Shown here: positions 8,240 to 15,423 of the stretch, piece by piece
Layout: every line of letters begins with the position of its first letter
Numbering within the stretch: position 1 is the first letter of the stretch
From: Actinomycetes bacterium
Lineage (GTDB): Bacteria > Actinomycetota > Actinomycetes > S36-B12 > UBA5976
DNA length: 17,770 bases
Assembly (NCBI GenBank): GCA_021784375.1
Contig: JAJXSV010000018.1
Span: 1-17,770, forward strand
Reading direction: 5' to 3'
Made by a program: the position numbers and the translations under genes
Notes under the pieces: model-generated
What the model was told of the DNA's origin: nothing
What the model saw: the letters and a program-made list of their open reading frames with translations, nothing else
The model's database searches: none

Positions 8240-9129
8240 GCCCGCATCGCGGGCGCGCAGCGCTGGTCGTCATCGGCTCCGGCTTCCTGTTCGGCACCAC
8301 GGGCACCTCGGTGGTGCTGGCGCGGACGGGTGCGTCTTCGCTGGCGGTCGCGGCGCTCCGCATGCTCGTGGGATCGATCGGCCTGCTCGCGGTAGCCCGC
8401 TACCAGCGCGAGTGGCACCACCTCATCCAGCTGTGGCGCATGCGCATGACCTGGTTCATGGGCCTCGGCGTCGCGGGGTACATGGTGACCTTCTTCGCAG
8501 CGGTGCAGACCGGCGGCGTGGCCATCGCGTCCCTGGTGTCGATCTCGCTGTCGCCCATGTTCACCTCGTTGTTCGCGCGGGCATACGGCGCCCCCTGGCC
8601 CGGAAGGACCTGGCTCGCCTCAACGGTGCTGGCCGTCCTCGGCGTCGCCCTCCTCGGGGCGCCCTCGGGCAGCTCCGCCTCCTCGCATCGCCTGCTGGGC
8701 GCCCTCCTCGCGGCGGCTGCCAGCGCGGCATACGGCACCTACACGGTGTTCGGCGCGCAACTCGTGGCCCGCGACCACCACGCGACCGACGCGCTCGCGG
8801 CCTCATTCGCCATTGGCGCGGTCATCCTGCTGCCGCTGCTGCTCACCAGCGGTGGGCAACTGCTCAACTGGCGCGGCCTGGCCCTGGGACTGTGGCTGGG
8901 GCTGGCGGCAACCACCTTGTCGTACGTGATGTTCGGATACGGAATCACCCACCTGGCGCCCGGAATCGTGGCGACCCTCGTCCTCAGCGAACCCGTGGTG
9001 GCGACGCTGCTCGGGGTGGGCGTGCTCGGTGAGGACATGCCCGCGCGCGGCTGGGCAGGCTGCGCACTGATCGCGACCGGCCTCATGCTCGTCGCGCGCA
9101 ACGAGACCAAGGGAGCAACCGTTGTTTAG
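8236..9129 (+). CDS. EamA/DMT superfamily exporter
   Basis: 297 residues from the GTG at 8236, which overlaps the upstream stop as GTGA. A longer reading from 8137 adds only an Arg-rich out-of-family stretch inside corC. About ten hydrophobic helices form two EamA halves (roughly 5-135 and 150-290). The first begins LVVIGSGFLFGTTGTSVVLAR and the second LLGALLAAAASAAYGTYTVFG; the late motif APGIVATLVLSEPVVATLLGVGVLGE is typical of EamA domain 2. Members export amino acids, purines or other metabolites; the substrate cannot be read from sequence. The protein ends eight bases into era. Many actinobacteria have cdd (cytidine deaminase) at this point instead, so an exporter here is a variation on the usual order. 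Confidence 0.9.
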   Translation: MSPHRGRAALVVIGSGFLFGTTGTSVVLARTGASSLAVAALRMLVGSIGLLAVARYQREWHHLIQLWRMRMTWFMGLGVAGYMVTFFAAVQTGGVAIASLVSISLSPMFTSLFARAYGAPWPGRTWLASTVLAVLGVALLGAPSGSSASSHRLLGALLAAAASAAYGTYTVFGAQLVARDHHATDALAASFAIGAVILLPLLLTSGGQLLNWRGLALGLWLGLAATTLSYVMFGYGITHLAPGIVATLVLSEPVVATLLGVGVLGEDMPARGWAGCALIATGLMLVARNETKGATVV

Positions 9130-10033
9130 AGCCGGATTCGCCTGCATCGTGGGCCGCCCCAACGCGGGGAAGTCGACGCTCACCAACGCGCTCGTCGGGC
9201 GCAAGGTGGCCATCACCTCGGACAAGCCGCAGACCACGCGGCACACGATCCGGGGGCTGGTCCATCGCCAGGACGGGCAACTGGTGCTCGTCGACACGCC
9301 CGGTGTGCACAAGCCGCGCACCCTGCTGGGGGAGCGCCTCAACGAGCTCGTGCGCGCGACCTGGGCCGAGGTCGACGCCATCGTCATGTGCTTCCCCGCG
9401 GACGAGCCCATCGGACCGGGCGACCGCTTCATCGCCGCCGAGATCGCTGCCATGCGCCGAACGCCCAAGGTGGCCGTCGTCACCAAGGTCGACCGGGTCG
9501 ATCGCGGAGCCATCATGGAGCGACTGCTCGAGGTGGACGCCCTGGCGAAGGCGCAGGGCTTCGAGTGGGCGCAACTGGTTCCGGTCTCCGCCAAGTCGGG
9601 CGAGCAGTTGGAGGTCCTCATCGAGCAGCTCATCCCGATCATGCCCGAGTCGGCGGCGCTGTACCCGTTGGGTGAGATCACCGATGAGCCGGAGGAGACG
9701 CTCATCGCCGAACTCATCCGGGAGGCGGCTCTCGATGGGGTGCGCGAGGAACTCCCGCACTCGATCGCGGTGGTCATCGAGGAGATGGTGCCACGCGCTG
9801 ACCGACCCGATGACGATCCGCTCATCGACATCTATGCCGTCCTGTACGTGGAACGCGAATCGCAGAAGGCGATCGTCATCGGTCGCGGCGGTGAACGACT
9901 GCGGGCAGTCGGCACCAGGGCCCGCAAGGCCATCGCCCCCATCCTGGGGACCAAGGTGTACCTGGACATCCGGGTCAAGGTGGCCAAGGACTGGCAGCAG
10001 GACCCCAAGCAGATGCGCAGGCTCGGCTTCTGA
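9122..10033 (+). CDS. era: Era, GTPase for 30S subunit assembly
   Basis: 303 residues from a TTG start, with AAGGGAG about eight bases ahead. The G domain has G1 GRPNAGKS at 11-18, switch I with KPQTTRHTIRG (G2), G3 DTPG at 58-61, G4 TKVD at 121-124 and G5 VSAKSG. A C-terminal KH domain follows at about 215-290, with VERESQKAIVIGRGGERLR. Era binds the 3' end of 16S rRNA and helps 30S maturation, functionally linked to ybeY in the same run. It overlaps the preceding exporter gene by eight bases and is the last gene of the plus-strand block. Confidence 0.97.
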   Translation: MFRAGFACIVGRPNAGKSTLTNALVGRKVAITSDKPQTTRHTIRGLVHRQDGQLVLVDTPGVHKPRTLLGERLNELVRATWAEVDAIVMCFPADEPIGPGDRFIAAEIAAMRRTPKVAVVTKVDRVDRGAIMERLLEVDALAKAQGFEWAQLVPVSAKSGEQLEVLIEQLIPIMPESAALYPLGEITDEPEETLIAELIREAALDGVREELPHSIAVVIEEMVPRADRPDDDPLIDIYAVLYVERESQKAIVIGRGGERLRAVGTRARKAIAPILGTKVYLDIRVKVAKDWQQDPKQMRRLGF

Positions 10034-10044
10034 ACGGAGTTCCC

Positions 10045-10059
10045 GCCCGCCTGCCGGGC
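10045..10059 (+). terminator. Weak hairpin after era
   Basis: GCCCG, five bases, CGGGC form a short stem between the convergent era and AI-2E genes. No T-run follows on either strand, so it is at best a weak terminator. The intergenic stretch 10034-10088 holds nothing else I can identify. Confidence 0.25.
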
Positions 10060-10088
10060 TGCGGACCGTGCCTGTACCGCGCCGGGTG

Positions 10089-11192
10089 TCAGCCGGCGAG
10101 GTCCCTGTTGCCCTGGTGCAACTCGGGGACCAGCTCATAGCGGTGGCCGTAGGTGTCGATGACGGCGATCAGGGCGGCGGCCATGGGGATGCCGATGAGC
10201 GCGCCGATGGGGCCGAACACGGCCGCGCCGATGAACACGGCGGCCAGTGTGAAGGCGGGGTGCAGGTCCATGGTCGCCTTGCTCACGCGTGGGCCGAGCA
10301 GGTAGTTCTCGATCTGCTGGTACACCGTCGCGAAGGCCACGATCCAGACGATGTCCAGCGGATGCTGCACGGCGGAGAAGGCCACCGGCACCATGATGCC
10401 GAGGTAGGTGCCGAAGGTCGGGATGAACTGGGACGTGATGCCGGCGAAGAGGCCGAGCGGCATCCAGTAGGGGACCCCGATCAGCCAGAAGGCCACCGTG
10501 TGCGCAGTCGCGGAGAAGGTCGCGAGCACCAGCCGCGACACCACGAAGCCGCCGGTCTTGGCGACGGCGATGTCCCACACCGTCACGAACACCTTCTGAC
10601 GGTCGGGCTTCAGCCACGCCGCCACCATCCGTCGCACTGCGGGCGCCTCTGCGCTGAGGTAGAAGGCGAAGATGAGGATGGTGAGCGACTCGAAGAGGAA
10701 GCCCACGATGCCGGAGACGATGCCCACCACACCGCCGGCGACGCTGCTCGCGACAGAGGCCACCTTGTCGGGCGTGAGGCTGAGCTGGTTGGTGATGGTG
10801 GTGGCATCGAACTGGGCGTGGAAGGCGGAGTTCACCCAGCTCACAGCGGAGGTCACGACACTCGGCAGCGCCTGCACGGCCTGTGACAGCTGCCCGAAGA
10901 AGAGCGTCCCGAAGGCCGAGAGGAAGCCCACGACCGCCACCAGGAGTGCCAGGAGGACGAGTCCCGCTGCACCGCCGCGCTTCATGCCACGACGCTCGAG
11001 TGCTGCGACCGGTGGTTCCATGCCGATGGACACCAACCAGGAGATGAGGAGGATGAACAGGAAGGACTGGGTGACCCCGAAGAGCCACTCCAGGATCTGC
11101 AGCCCCACCCACAGGCTCAGTGCCGTCACGATGAGGCGGCGCGCGGACGCGTGGTCCAAGCGCCAGATGTGGCCAGTCTCGGGCTCGGTCAT
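10089..11192 (-). CDS. AI-2E family transporter (PerM/UPF0118)
   Basis: 367 residues from the ATG at 11192, with GGAGGA just before it. A TTG ten codons upstream is in frame but has no SD. About seven to eight membrane segments are visible. Between the first helices ([36 protein letters not shown]) and the middle ones lies a polar stretch ([19 protein letters not shown] onward). The later segments carry the family signatures [23 protein letters not shown], a [13 protein letters not shown] motif, and [27 protein letters not shown]. The family includes TqsA and sodium/proton antiporters, so AI-2 export is not implied. It is transcribed against era and away from recO. Confidence 0.93.
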   Translation of the reverse strand: MTEPETGHIWRLDHASARRLIVTALSLWVGLQILEWLFGVTQSFLFILLISWLVSIGMEPPVAALERRGMKRGGAAGLVLLALLVAVVGFLSAFGTLFFGQLSQAVQALPSVVTSAVSWVNSAFHAQFDATTITNQLSLTPDKVASVASSVAGGVVGIVSGIVGFLFESLTILIFAFYLSAEAPAVRRMVAAWLKPDRQKVFVTVWDIAVAKTGGFVVSRLVLATFSATAHTVAFWLIGVPYWMPLGLFAGITSQFIPTFGTYLGIMVPVAFSAVQHPLDIVWIVAFATVYQQIENYLLGPRVSKATMDLHPAFTLAAVFIGAAVFGPIGALIGIPMAAALIAVIDTYGHRYELVPELHQGNRDLAG

Positions 11193-11208
11193 GGCTCCTC
11201 CGCGACCG

Positions 11209-11214
11209 AATCTA
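11209..11214 (-). promoter_or_regulatory. Possible -10 element of the AI-2E gene
   Basis: TAGATT on the minus strand lies 16 bases before the ATG at 11192, with the SD GGAGGA between. This would give a very short 5' leader. No good -35 was found. Confidence 0.4.
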
Positions 11215-11272
11215 CTTGGCAACCCTCACCGGGGGCGATGCGTGGCGTGCGTGTTGGCTGCTGGATCCGCGG

Positions 11273-11278
11273 CAGAAT
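11273..11278 (+). promoter_or_regulatory. Possible leaderless -10 element of recO
   Basis: CAGAAT, six bases, then the GTG at 11285. The same -10 to start distance is seen for the HIT and ZIP genes. It helps choose this start over the ATG at 11216. No clear -35 is visible. Confidence 0.45.
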
Positions 11279-11284
11279 CGCCCC

Positions 11285-12019
11285 GTGCCCGTGTTCCGTG
11301 ATGAAGCCATCGTCCTGCGCACGCACAAGCTGGGCGAGGCCGATCGCATCATCACGCTGCTGACGCGTCGCCATGGTCGGGTGCGCGCGGTGGCGAAGGG
11401 CGTGCGTCGAACGTCCAGCCGCTTCGGATCCCGCCTCGAGCCCTTCACCCTGGTCGACCTCCAGGCGCACATCGGCCGCTCACTCGACGTCGTGAACCAG
11501 GTCGAGACCATCGCCGCCTACGGCGCACAGTTCGTCGACGACTATCCGCGTTGGACGGCGGGTCAGGCCATGCTGGAGACGACCGAGCGCATGACCCCCG
11601 AGGAGCGGGAGCCCGCGCAGCAGCAGTTCCTGCTGCTGGTCGGCGGTCTCAGGGCCCTGGTCGAGGGCCAGCACGATCCCTCGCTCGTGCTTGATGCCTT
11701 CCTGCTGCGCTCGCTGGCCATCGGCGGTTGGGCTCCGTCCTTCGACGTCTGCGCGCGCTGCGGTGCCGTCGGACCGCACCGCTGGTTCTCCATCAGTGGT
11801 GGTGGCGCCGTCTGCGGTGATTGCCGGGTGGCCGGCTCGGCGACGCCGTCAGCGCTGACCGTGCAACTGCTGGGTGCCCTGCTCGCGGGGGACTGGTCGA
11901 CAGCCGATGCCAGCGAACCACGCCACCGGCGTGAGGCCTCGGGTATCGTGGCGGCACAGTTGCAGTGGCACCTTGAACGCAACCTGAAGTCGTTGCCGCT
12001 GGTGGACCGGACGGGCTGA
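11285..12019 (+). CDS. recO: RecO, DNA repair and recombination mediator
   Basis: 244 residues from the GTG at 11285. The protein then begins [22 protein letters not shown], the normal RecO start. An in-frame ATG at 11216 would add 23 non-conserved residues overlapping the AI-2E promoter region. The OB-fold N-terminus (to about 80) contains the [12 protein letters not shown] segment and a conserved FxxDLQ-like stretch. A helical C-terminal part carries a four-cysteine zinc finger with C156, C159, C177 and C180 (CARC and CGDC). RecO works with RecR to load RecA on SSB-coated single-stranded DNA. No SD precedes the start, and a CAGAAT hexamer six bases away suggests a leaderless transcript. It ends nine bases before uppS. 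Confidence 0.95.
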   Translation: MPVFRDEAIVLRTHKLGEADRIITLLTRRHGRVRAVAKGVRRTSSRFGSRLEPFTLVDLQAHIGRSLDVVNQVETIAAYGAQFVDDYPRWTAGQAMLETTERMTPEEREPAQQQFLLLVGGLRALVEGQHDPSLVLDAFLLRSLAIGGWAPSFDVCARCGAVGPHRWFSISGGGAVCGDCRVAGSATPSALTVQLLGALLAGDWSTADASEPRHRREASGIVAAQLQWHLERNLKSLPLVDRTG

Positions 12020-12024
12020 GGAGG
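12019..12024 (+). promoter_or_regulatory. Ribosome binding site of uppS
   Basis: AGGAGG shares its first base with the recO TGA stop and lies three bases before the uppS ATG. It indicates that ribosomes finishing recO can reinitiate on uppS. Confidence 0.7.
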
Positions 12025-12027
12025 TCC

Positions 12028-12789
12028 ATGGCGCGCCGCACGTACTCCGATCCGCCGGCCCATCCCTCAGGGGCGACGGCCCCGCAGGTGGCAGTCGTGC
12101 CGCGCCACGTCGCAGTCGTGATGGACGGCAACGGGCGTTGGGCCAAGCAGCGTGGACTGCCGCGGACGGCCGGGCACGAAGCCGGCGAAGCCTCCCTGCT
12201 CGATGTCGTGCACGGTGCAATAGAGCTTGGCATTCCTTGGGTTTCCGCGTACGCGTTCTCCACGGAGAACTGGCGGCGCTCACCCGATGAGGTGCGCTTC
12301 CTGATGGGCTTCAACCGTGATGTGATCCGCCGCCGCCGCGATGAACTCGATGCCCTCGGCGTACGGGTGCGGTGGATCGGACGTGAACGCCGACTTTGGA
12401 AGTCGGTCATCTCCGAACTGGAGCAGGCCGTCGAGATGACGAAGTCGAACCGGCGCCTCACCCTCACCATGTGCGTGAACTACGGGGGAAGGGCGGAGAT
12501 CGCCGACGCGGTAGCCGAGATCGCGCGTGCCGTACGTGCTGGCACCCTCGATCCGGGGCAGCTGGACGAGCGCCTCTTCGCCCGCTACCTGTATGACCCG
12601 GAGATGCCGGATGTGGACCTCTTCATCCGCTCCTCGGGGGAACAGCGCACGAGCAACTTCCTGCCTTGGCAGGCCGCATACGCCGAGCTCGTGTTCCTCG
12701 ACACCCTCTGGCCGGACTTCGATCGCCTCGCGCTTTGGAAGGCGGTGGAGATCTTCAACTCCCGCCAGCGCCGCTTCGGAAGTGCCTGA
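12028..12789 (+). CDS. uppS: Cis-prenyl transferase (undecaprenyl/polyprenyl diphosphate synthase)
   Basis: 253 residues. The catalytic region [18 protein letters not shown] has the essential Asp at D33 and the diphosphate-binding G-N-G-R at 34-37, followed by the conserved H50. Next come [11 protein letters not shown] and, near the C-terminus, [19 protein letters not shown] with the RxxGExRxSNFLxWQ signature that binds IPP and Mg2+. The enzyme condenses IPP units into the Z-polyprenyl carrier lipid for peptidoglycan and other envelope polymers. Chain length (C50 or C55) cannot be told. The first ~25 residues are a polar, Pro-rich extension. The recO-uppS pairing is normal for actinobacteria. 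Confidence 0.95.
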   Translation: MARRTYSDPPAHPSGATAPQVAVVPRHVAVVMDGNGRWAKQRGLPRTAGHEAGEASLLDVVHGAIELGIPWVSAYAFSTENWRRSPDEVRFLMGFNRDVIRRRRDELDALGVRVRWIGRERRLWKSVISELEQAVEMTKSNRRLTLTMCVNYGGRAEIADAVAEIARAVRAGTLDPGQLDERLFARYLYDPEMPDVDLFIRSSGEQRTSNFLPWQAAYAELVFLDTLWPDFDRLALWKAVEIFNSRQRRFGSA

Positions 12790-12823
12790 GGGCGAGCGGC
12801 CGACGGCAACTGACAATTCGTTC

Positions 12824-12829
12824 AGAATT
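12824..12829 (+). promoter_or_regulatory. Possible -10 element in an AT-rich patch
   Basis: CAGAAT sits in the only AT-rich patch of this region and inside a small inverted repeat (AATTC, five bases, GAATT, at 12815-12829). It lies five bases before a GTG at 12835 and 38 before the ATG at 12868. It could drive the two-gene unit downstream. No -35 was found. Confidence 0.3.
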
Positions 12830-12867
12830 CCCTTGTGGCCGCCCGGGTTACGCGGGACATTGGGATC

Positions 12868-13314
12868 ATGCGAAGCAACGCCAATCGTCATCTCGCCATC
12901 GTCGTCGGGGCGATCGCCTTGGCGGCACTCGTCGTGGTCAACCTGTCATCGGCGTGGCGCGTGCCGCAGCGTGACCCCAACTCGCCGGCCGGTGTCGTGC
13001 AGCGGTACGTGGCTGCCGTGTTCCAGCACCGTGGCGCGGCAGCGGTCGCCCTGCTCGACGGTAGCAATGGATGCACGGCGGCCAGTTTCAACCAGATGTA
13101 CTACGACCAGGTGAGCAGGGTCGATCTGGTGGAGACGAGTGCGAGCGGCGATCGCGCGACCGTCCAGGTGCGTATCGAGCACTCGTCGGGCGATCCCTTC
13201 GGCGGCACGTGGACGGAACAGCAGTTCTTCGAGTTGGTGAAGGTGGGCTCCGACTGGCGCATCACGGGCAATCCGTGGCCGGCCTGGAGCTGCCCCGGGG
13301 TGGTGAAGTCATGA
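12868..13314 (+). CDS. Membrane-anchored small domain protein, possibly NTF2-like
   Basis: 148 residues from the ATG at 12868. A GTG at 12835, five bases after a CAGAAT hexamer, would give 159 residues if the transcript is leaderless; the choice is uncertain. A charged N-terminus (MRSNANRH) and one hydrophobic helix (LAIVVGAIALAALVVVNL) anchor a domain of ~110 residues outside the cell. VVQRYVAAVFQHRGAAAVALLD followed by three to four short strands (TVQVRIEHS, QQFFELVKVGSDWRITGNPWP) resembles the NTF2/DUF4878 cone fold, an inference from pattern only. Two Cys, in NGCTAA and in WSCPG, could form a disulphide. Its stop overlaps the next ATG (ATGA), so it belongs with the repeat protein downstream. 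I do not recognise a function. Confidence 0.75.
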   Translation: MRSNANRHLAIVVGAIALAALVVVNLSSAWRVPQRDPNSPAGVVQRYVAAVFQHRGAAAVALLDGSNGCTAASFNQMYYDQVSRVDLVETSASGDRATVQVRIEHSSGDPFGGTWTEQQFFELVKVGSDWRITGNPWPAWSCPGVVKS

Positions 13315-15002
13315 TCAGCGCGCTGGTCGGCCTCCTCGTCGTCGCAGCGCTGGTGGTGACGGCACGCAATGCCGCAGGGAGGGGCCAGCGGCAGGGTGTC
13401 GGCACCGCGGTCCGTCGTTTCTTCCAGTTCGGCCTGCAGTTCGGCTTGGTCGTGGTGGTGGCGAGCGGGCTGTCCATCCTCATCGCCCGGCCCTTGCAGC
13501 GTGGGGTGCTCGCCACCGGCAACGATGCCGACCTGGCGAGGGGCCTCTCATTCAGCCTGGTGGGCATCCCCTTGCTCTGGGCGATCGCCCGATGGACACG
13601 TCGACGCATCGCCGAGGACCCGCGGGAGTCGACATCCTTCGGCTGGGCCGTCTACCTGACGGTGGCGGAGATGACCTCGCTCGCGGTCGCATCGCTTGCC
13701 CTGCAGGACTCCCTGGCTTGGGTCCTGCGCGCGCGCGACTTCGACGCCGGTGCCTTCGCGCGCACCCTGGTGTGGGGTCTGTTGTGGGTCCTGCACCGCC
13801 GCATCACGGCAGCGACGACTCCAGCCGGAATCGTCCGGGACCACCAGTACGCGGGAGCCGCGTTCGGGATGTGGAGCGCCGGCATCTCGCTGGCGAGCCT
13901 GGTCACGGTCAGCTTCCGATCGCTGTCGGCGCTGTCATCCGATGCCCTCGTCACCACGCAGGACCACCCGGCGACCCAGGCCGCCATCGGCGTGCTCATC
14001 GGCGCTGGCGTCTGGTACGTGTACTGGGTGCGGACCGCGCAACGCGCGGAGCGCAGCCAGCACTGGCATGCCTACGTGCTGCTGGTGGGCGTGGGTGCTG
14101 GCCTGGTCGTGGCCATCGTCTCGGCTTCGACGGTGCTCTACGACACCCTGGTGTGGTTCCTTGGGACCCCGGATTCGCCGGACCGCGCCACGCACTTCGC
14201 GAGCTCCGTGGATGCGGTGGGTCCCTTCGTCGCCGGTGCGGTCATCTGGTGGTACCACCGGACCCTGCTCCACGAGGCTCGCGCCGCCACACGCGACGAG
14301 GCGCGACGCGTCTACGAGTACCTGGTGGCCTTCATCGCGCTGTTGGCGGCGTCGGCGGGTTGCATGATCCTGCTCGTCGCCCTGTTGGAGGCGGCCACTG
14401 CGTCCACGCAGCTCGCGGGCCCGGGCGCGGGCAACACGCTGCTCCTGGCGGCGACCCTGCTCATCGTGGGCGTCCCCATGTGGTGGTGGTTCTGGCGCCG
14501 CATCGGGCGGGCAAGGCGGTCGGAGGCGGCTGCGGAGACATCATCGCCGACCCGGCGCATCTACCTGTTCCTGCTCTTCGGAGCGGTGGGCGTGGCCGCG
14601 GTGGTGGCGATGCTGGCCGCCGTCTACCTGCTCTTCGACGACCTGGTGTCCGGTGTGTTTGGCCTGGTCACCCTGCGCAGCATGCGTTGGGGCCTGGCCA
14701 TCCTCGTGACCGCGGCGGTGGTGGCGCAGTACCACTGGCGCATCTACCGCGGGGACCGGGCCGTGGAACTCCCGCCGACCGGTGGCCCGCACTACGTGCT
14801 GCTGGCCGGTGCCCCGGACCGTGCCCTGGCCAAGGAGGTGGCGCTGCACATGGGAGGACAGGTGCAGGCGTGGACGGGCTCGGGGGATCCCGATTGCTGG
14901 ACCGTGGCGGCGGTCATGACCGCGCTCTCCAGCGTGGACGCGGATGAGGTCGTCGTGGTCGCCGATGGCCAGGCCCTCAGGGGCATCGCCATCCGACGCT
15001 GA
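13311..15002 (+). CDS. Polytopic protein with six tandem two-helix repeats (DUF5671-like) and soluble tail
   Basis: 563 residues from the ATG at 13311, which overlaps the upstream stop as ATGA. An N-terminal helix (residues 2-18) is followed by six tandem units of ~65-75 residues, at about 33-101, 108-170, 178-248, 251-325, 331-403 and 414-482. Each has a first helix starting with an aromatic or RR-aromatic motif (VRRFFQF, ARRVYEYL, TRRIYLFL) and a second helix ending in Trp/Tyr/His then Arg (WTRRRI, LHRRI, YWVRTAQR, YHRTLLHE, FWRRIGR, YHWRIYR). This resembles DUF5671, usually present in fewer copies. Residues ~483-563 form a soluble alpha/beta-like tail (YVLLAGAP, VDADEVVVVADGQ). Function unknown. 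It ends 13 bases from the convergent zur gene. Confidence 0.8.
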   Translation: MISALVGLLVVAALVVTARNAAGRGQRQGVGTAVRRFFQFGLQFGLVVVVASGLSILIARPLQRGVLATGNDADLARGLSFSLVGIPLLWAIARWTRRRIAEDPRESTSFGWAVYLTVAEMTSLAVASLALQDSLAWVLRARDFDAGAFARTLVWGLLWVLHRRITAATTPAGIVRDHQYAGAAFGMWSAGISLASLVTVSFRSLSALSSDALVTTQDHPATQAAIGVLIGAGVWYVYWVRTAQRAERSQHWHAYVLLVGVGAGLVVAIVSASTVLYDTLVWFLGTPDSPDRATHFASSVDAVGPFVAGAVIWWYHRTLLHEARAATRDEARRVYEYLVAFIALLAASAGCMILLVALLEAATASTQLAGPGAGNTLLLAATLLIVGVPMWWWFWRRIGRARRSEAAAETSSPTRRIYLFLLFGAVGVAAVVAMLAAVYLLFDDLVSGVFGLVTLRSMRWGLAILVTAAVVAQYHWRIYRGDRAVELPPTGGPHYVLLAGAPDRALAKEVALHMGGQVQAWTGSGDPDCWTVAAVMTALSSVDADEVVVVADGQALRGIAIRR

Positions 15003-15021
15003 GCGCAGCAAGCAGTCAGCG
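14997..15021. other. Inverted repeat holding two convergent stop codons
   Basis: CGCTGA, 13 bases, TCAGCG. The TGA of the six-repeat gene is in the left arm and the stop of zur (TCA on this strand) is in the right arm. There is no T-run. It may act as a weak two-way terminator or be chance. Confidence 0.25.
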
Positions 15022-15423
15022 GGCGGTGGCCGCGCAGGCGTGACAGGTGCCGACGATCTCGAGCGAGTGCTCGATGTCGCGGAATCCGTGCTCGGAGGCG
15101 GTGGTCCGGCACCAGGACTCGAGCGCGTCCAGCGAGACCTCGACGGTGAGCCCACAGCGCTTGCACACGAGATGGTGGTGGTGCTCGGCCGAACATGAGC
15201 GGTACCGCGTCTCGCCGCTGGCGGCCAGGACGGAGTCGACCTCGCCAGCCTGGGCCAGGGCCGCGAGGTTGCGGTAGACCGTCGCCAGCCCCATTCCGAG
15301 CCCGCGCTGCCTGAGTGCGGCATGGACGTCCTGCGCGGTTTGGAAGCTGCCGGCGAGACGCAGTTGCGTGAGGATCTCGGTGCGATTCCGTGTCATTGAC
15401 GCGGACGGCGGCGTCGTCGTCAT
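15016..15423 (-). CDS. zur: Zur, zinc-responsive Fur-family repressor
   Basis: 135 residues from the ATG at 15423, which overlaps the ZIP gene stop as ATGA. The N-terminal winged helix (to ~80) has FQTAQDVHAALRQRG and GLATVYRNLAALAQAGEVD. The dimerisation and metal domain has HHHH at 81-84, C87, C90 (HHHHLVCKRCG), and a final CxxC at C127 and C130. Three metal sites can be assigned: D63, C77, H82, H84; C87, C90, C127, C130; and H81, H83, E102, H119. As I recall it, mycobacterial FurB/Zur uses the same set with numbers one lower. Zur with bound zinc represses uptake genes. The partner ZIP gene and the operator at 16189-16203 fit zinc control. Longer readings of this frame run into the ZIP gene and are not real. 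Confidence 0.9.
   Translation of the reverse strand: MTTTPPSASMTRNRTEILTQLRLAGSFQTAQDVHAALRQRGLGMGLATVYRNLAALAQAGEVDSVLAASGETRYRSCSAEHHHHLVCKRCGLTVEVSLDALESWCRTTASEHGFRDIEHSLEIVGTCHACAATAR

Noticed and set aside
9303..10886. 527-residue plus-strand frame running from era into the AI-2E gene
   Set aside because: Ser/Arg-rich in era and Glu/Gly/His-rich opposite the AI-2E gene, both shadow signatures; no start support.
13592..14947. 451-residue plus-strand frame inside the six-repeat gene
   Set aside because: It is the +1 shadow of a gene with regular membrane helices; Gly/Arg/His-rich and no motif.
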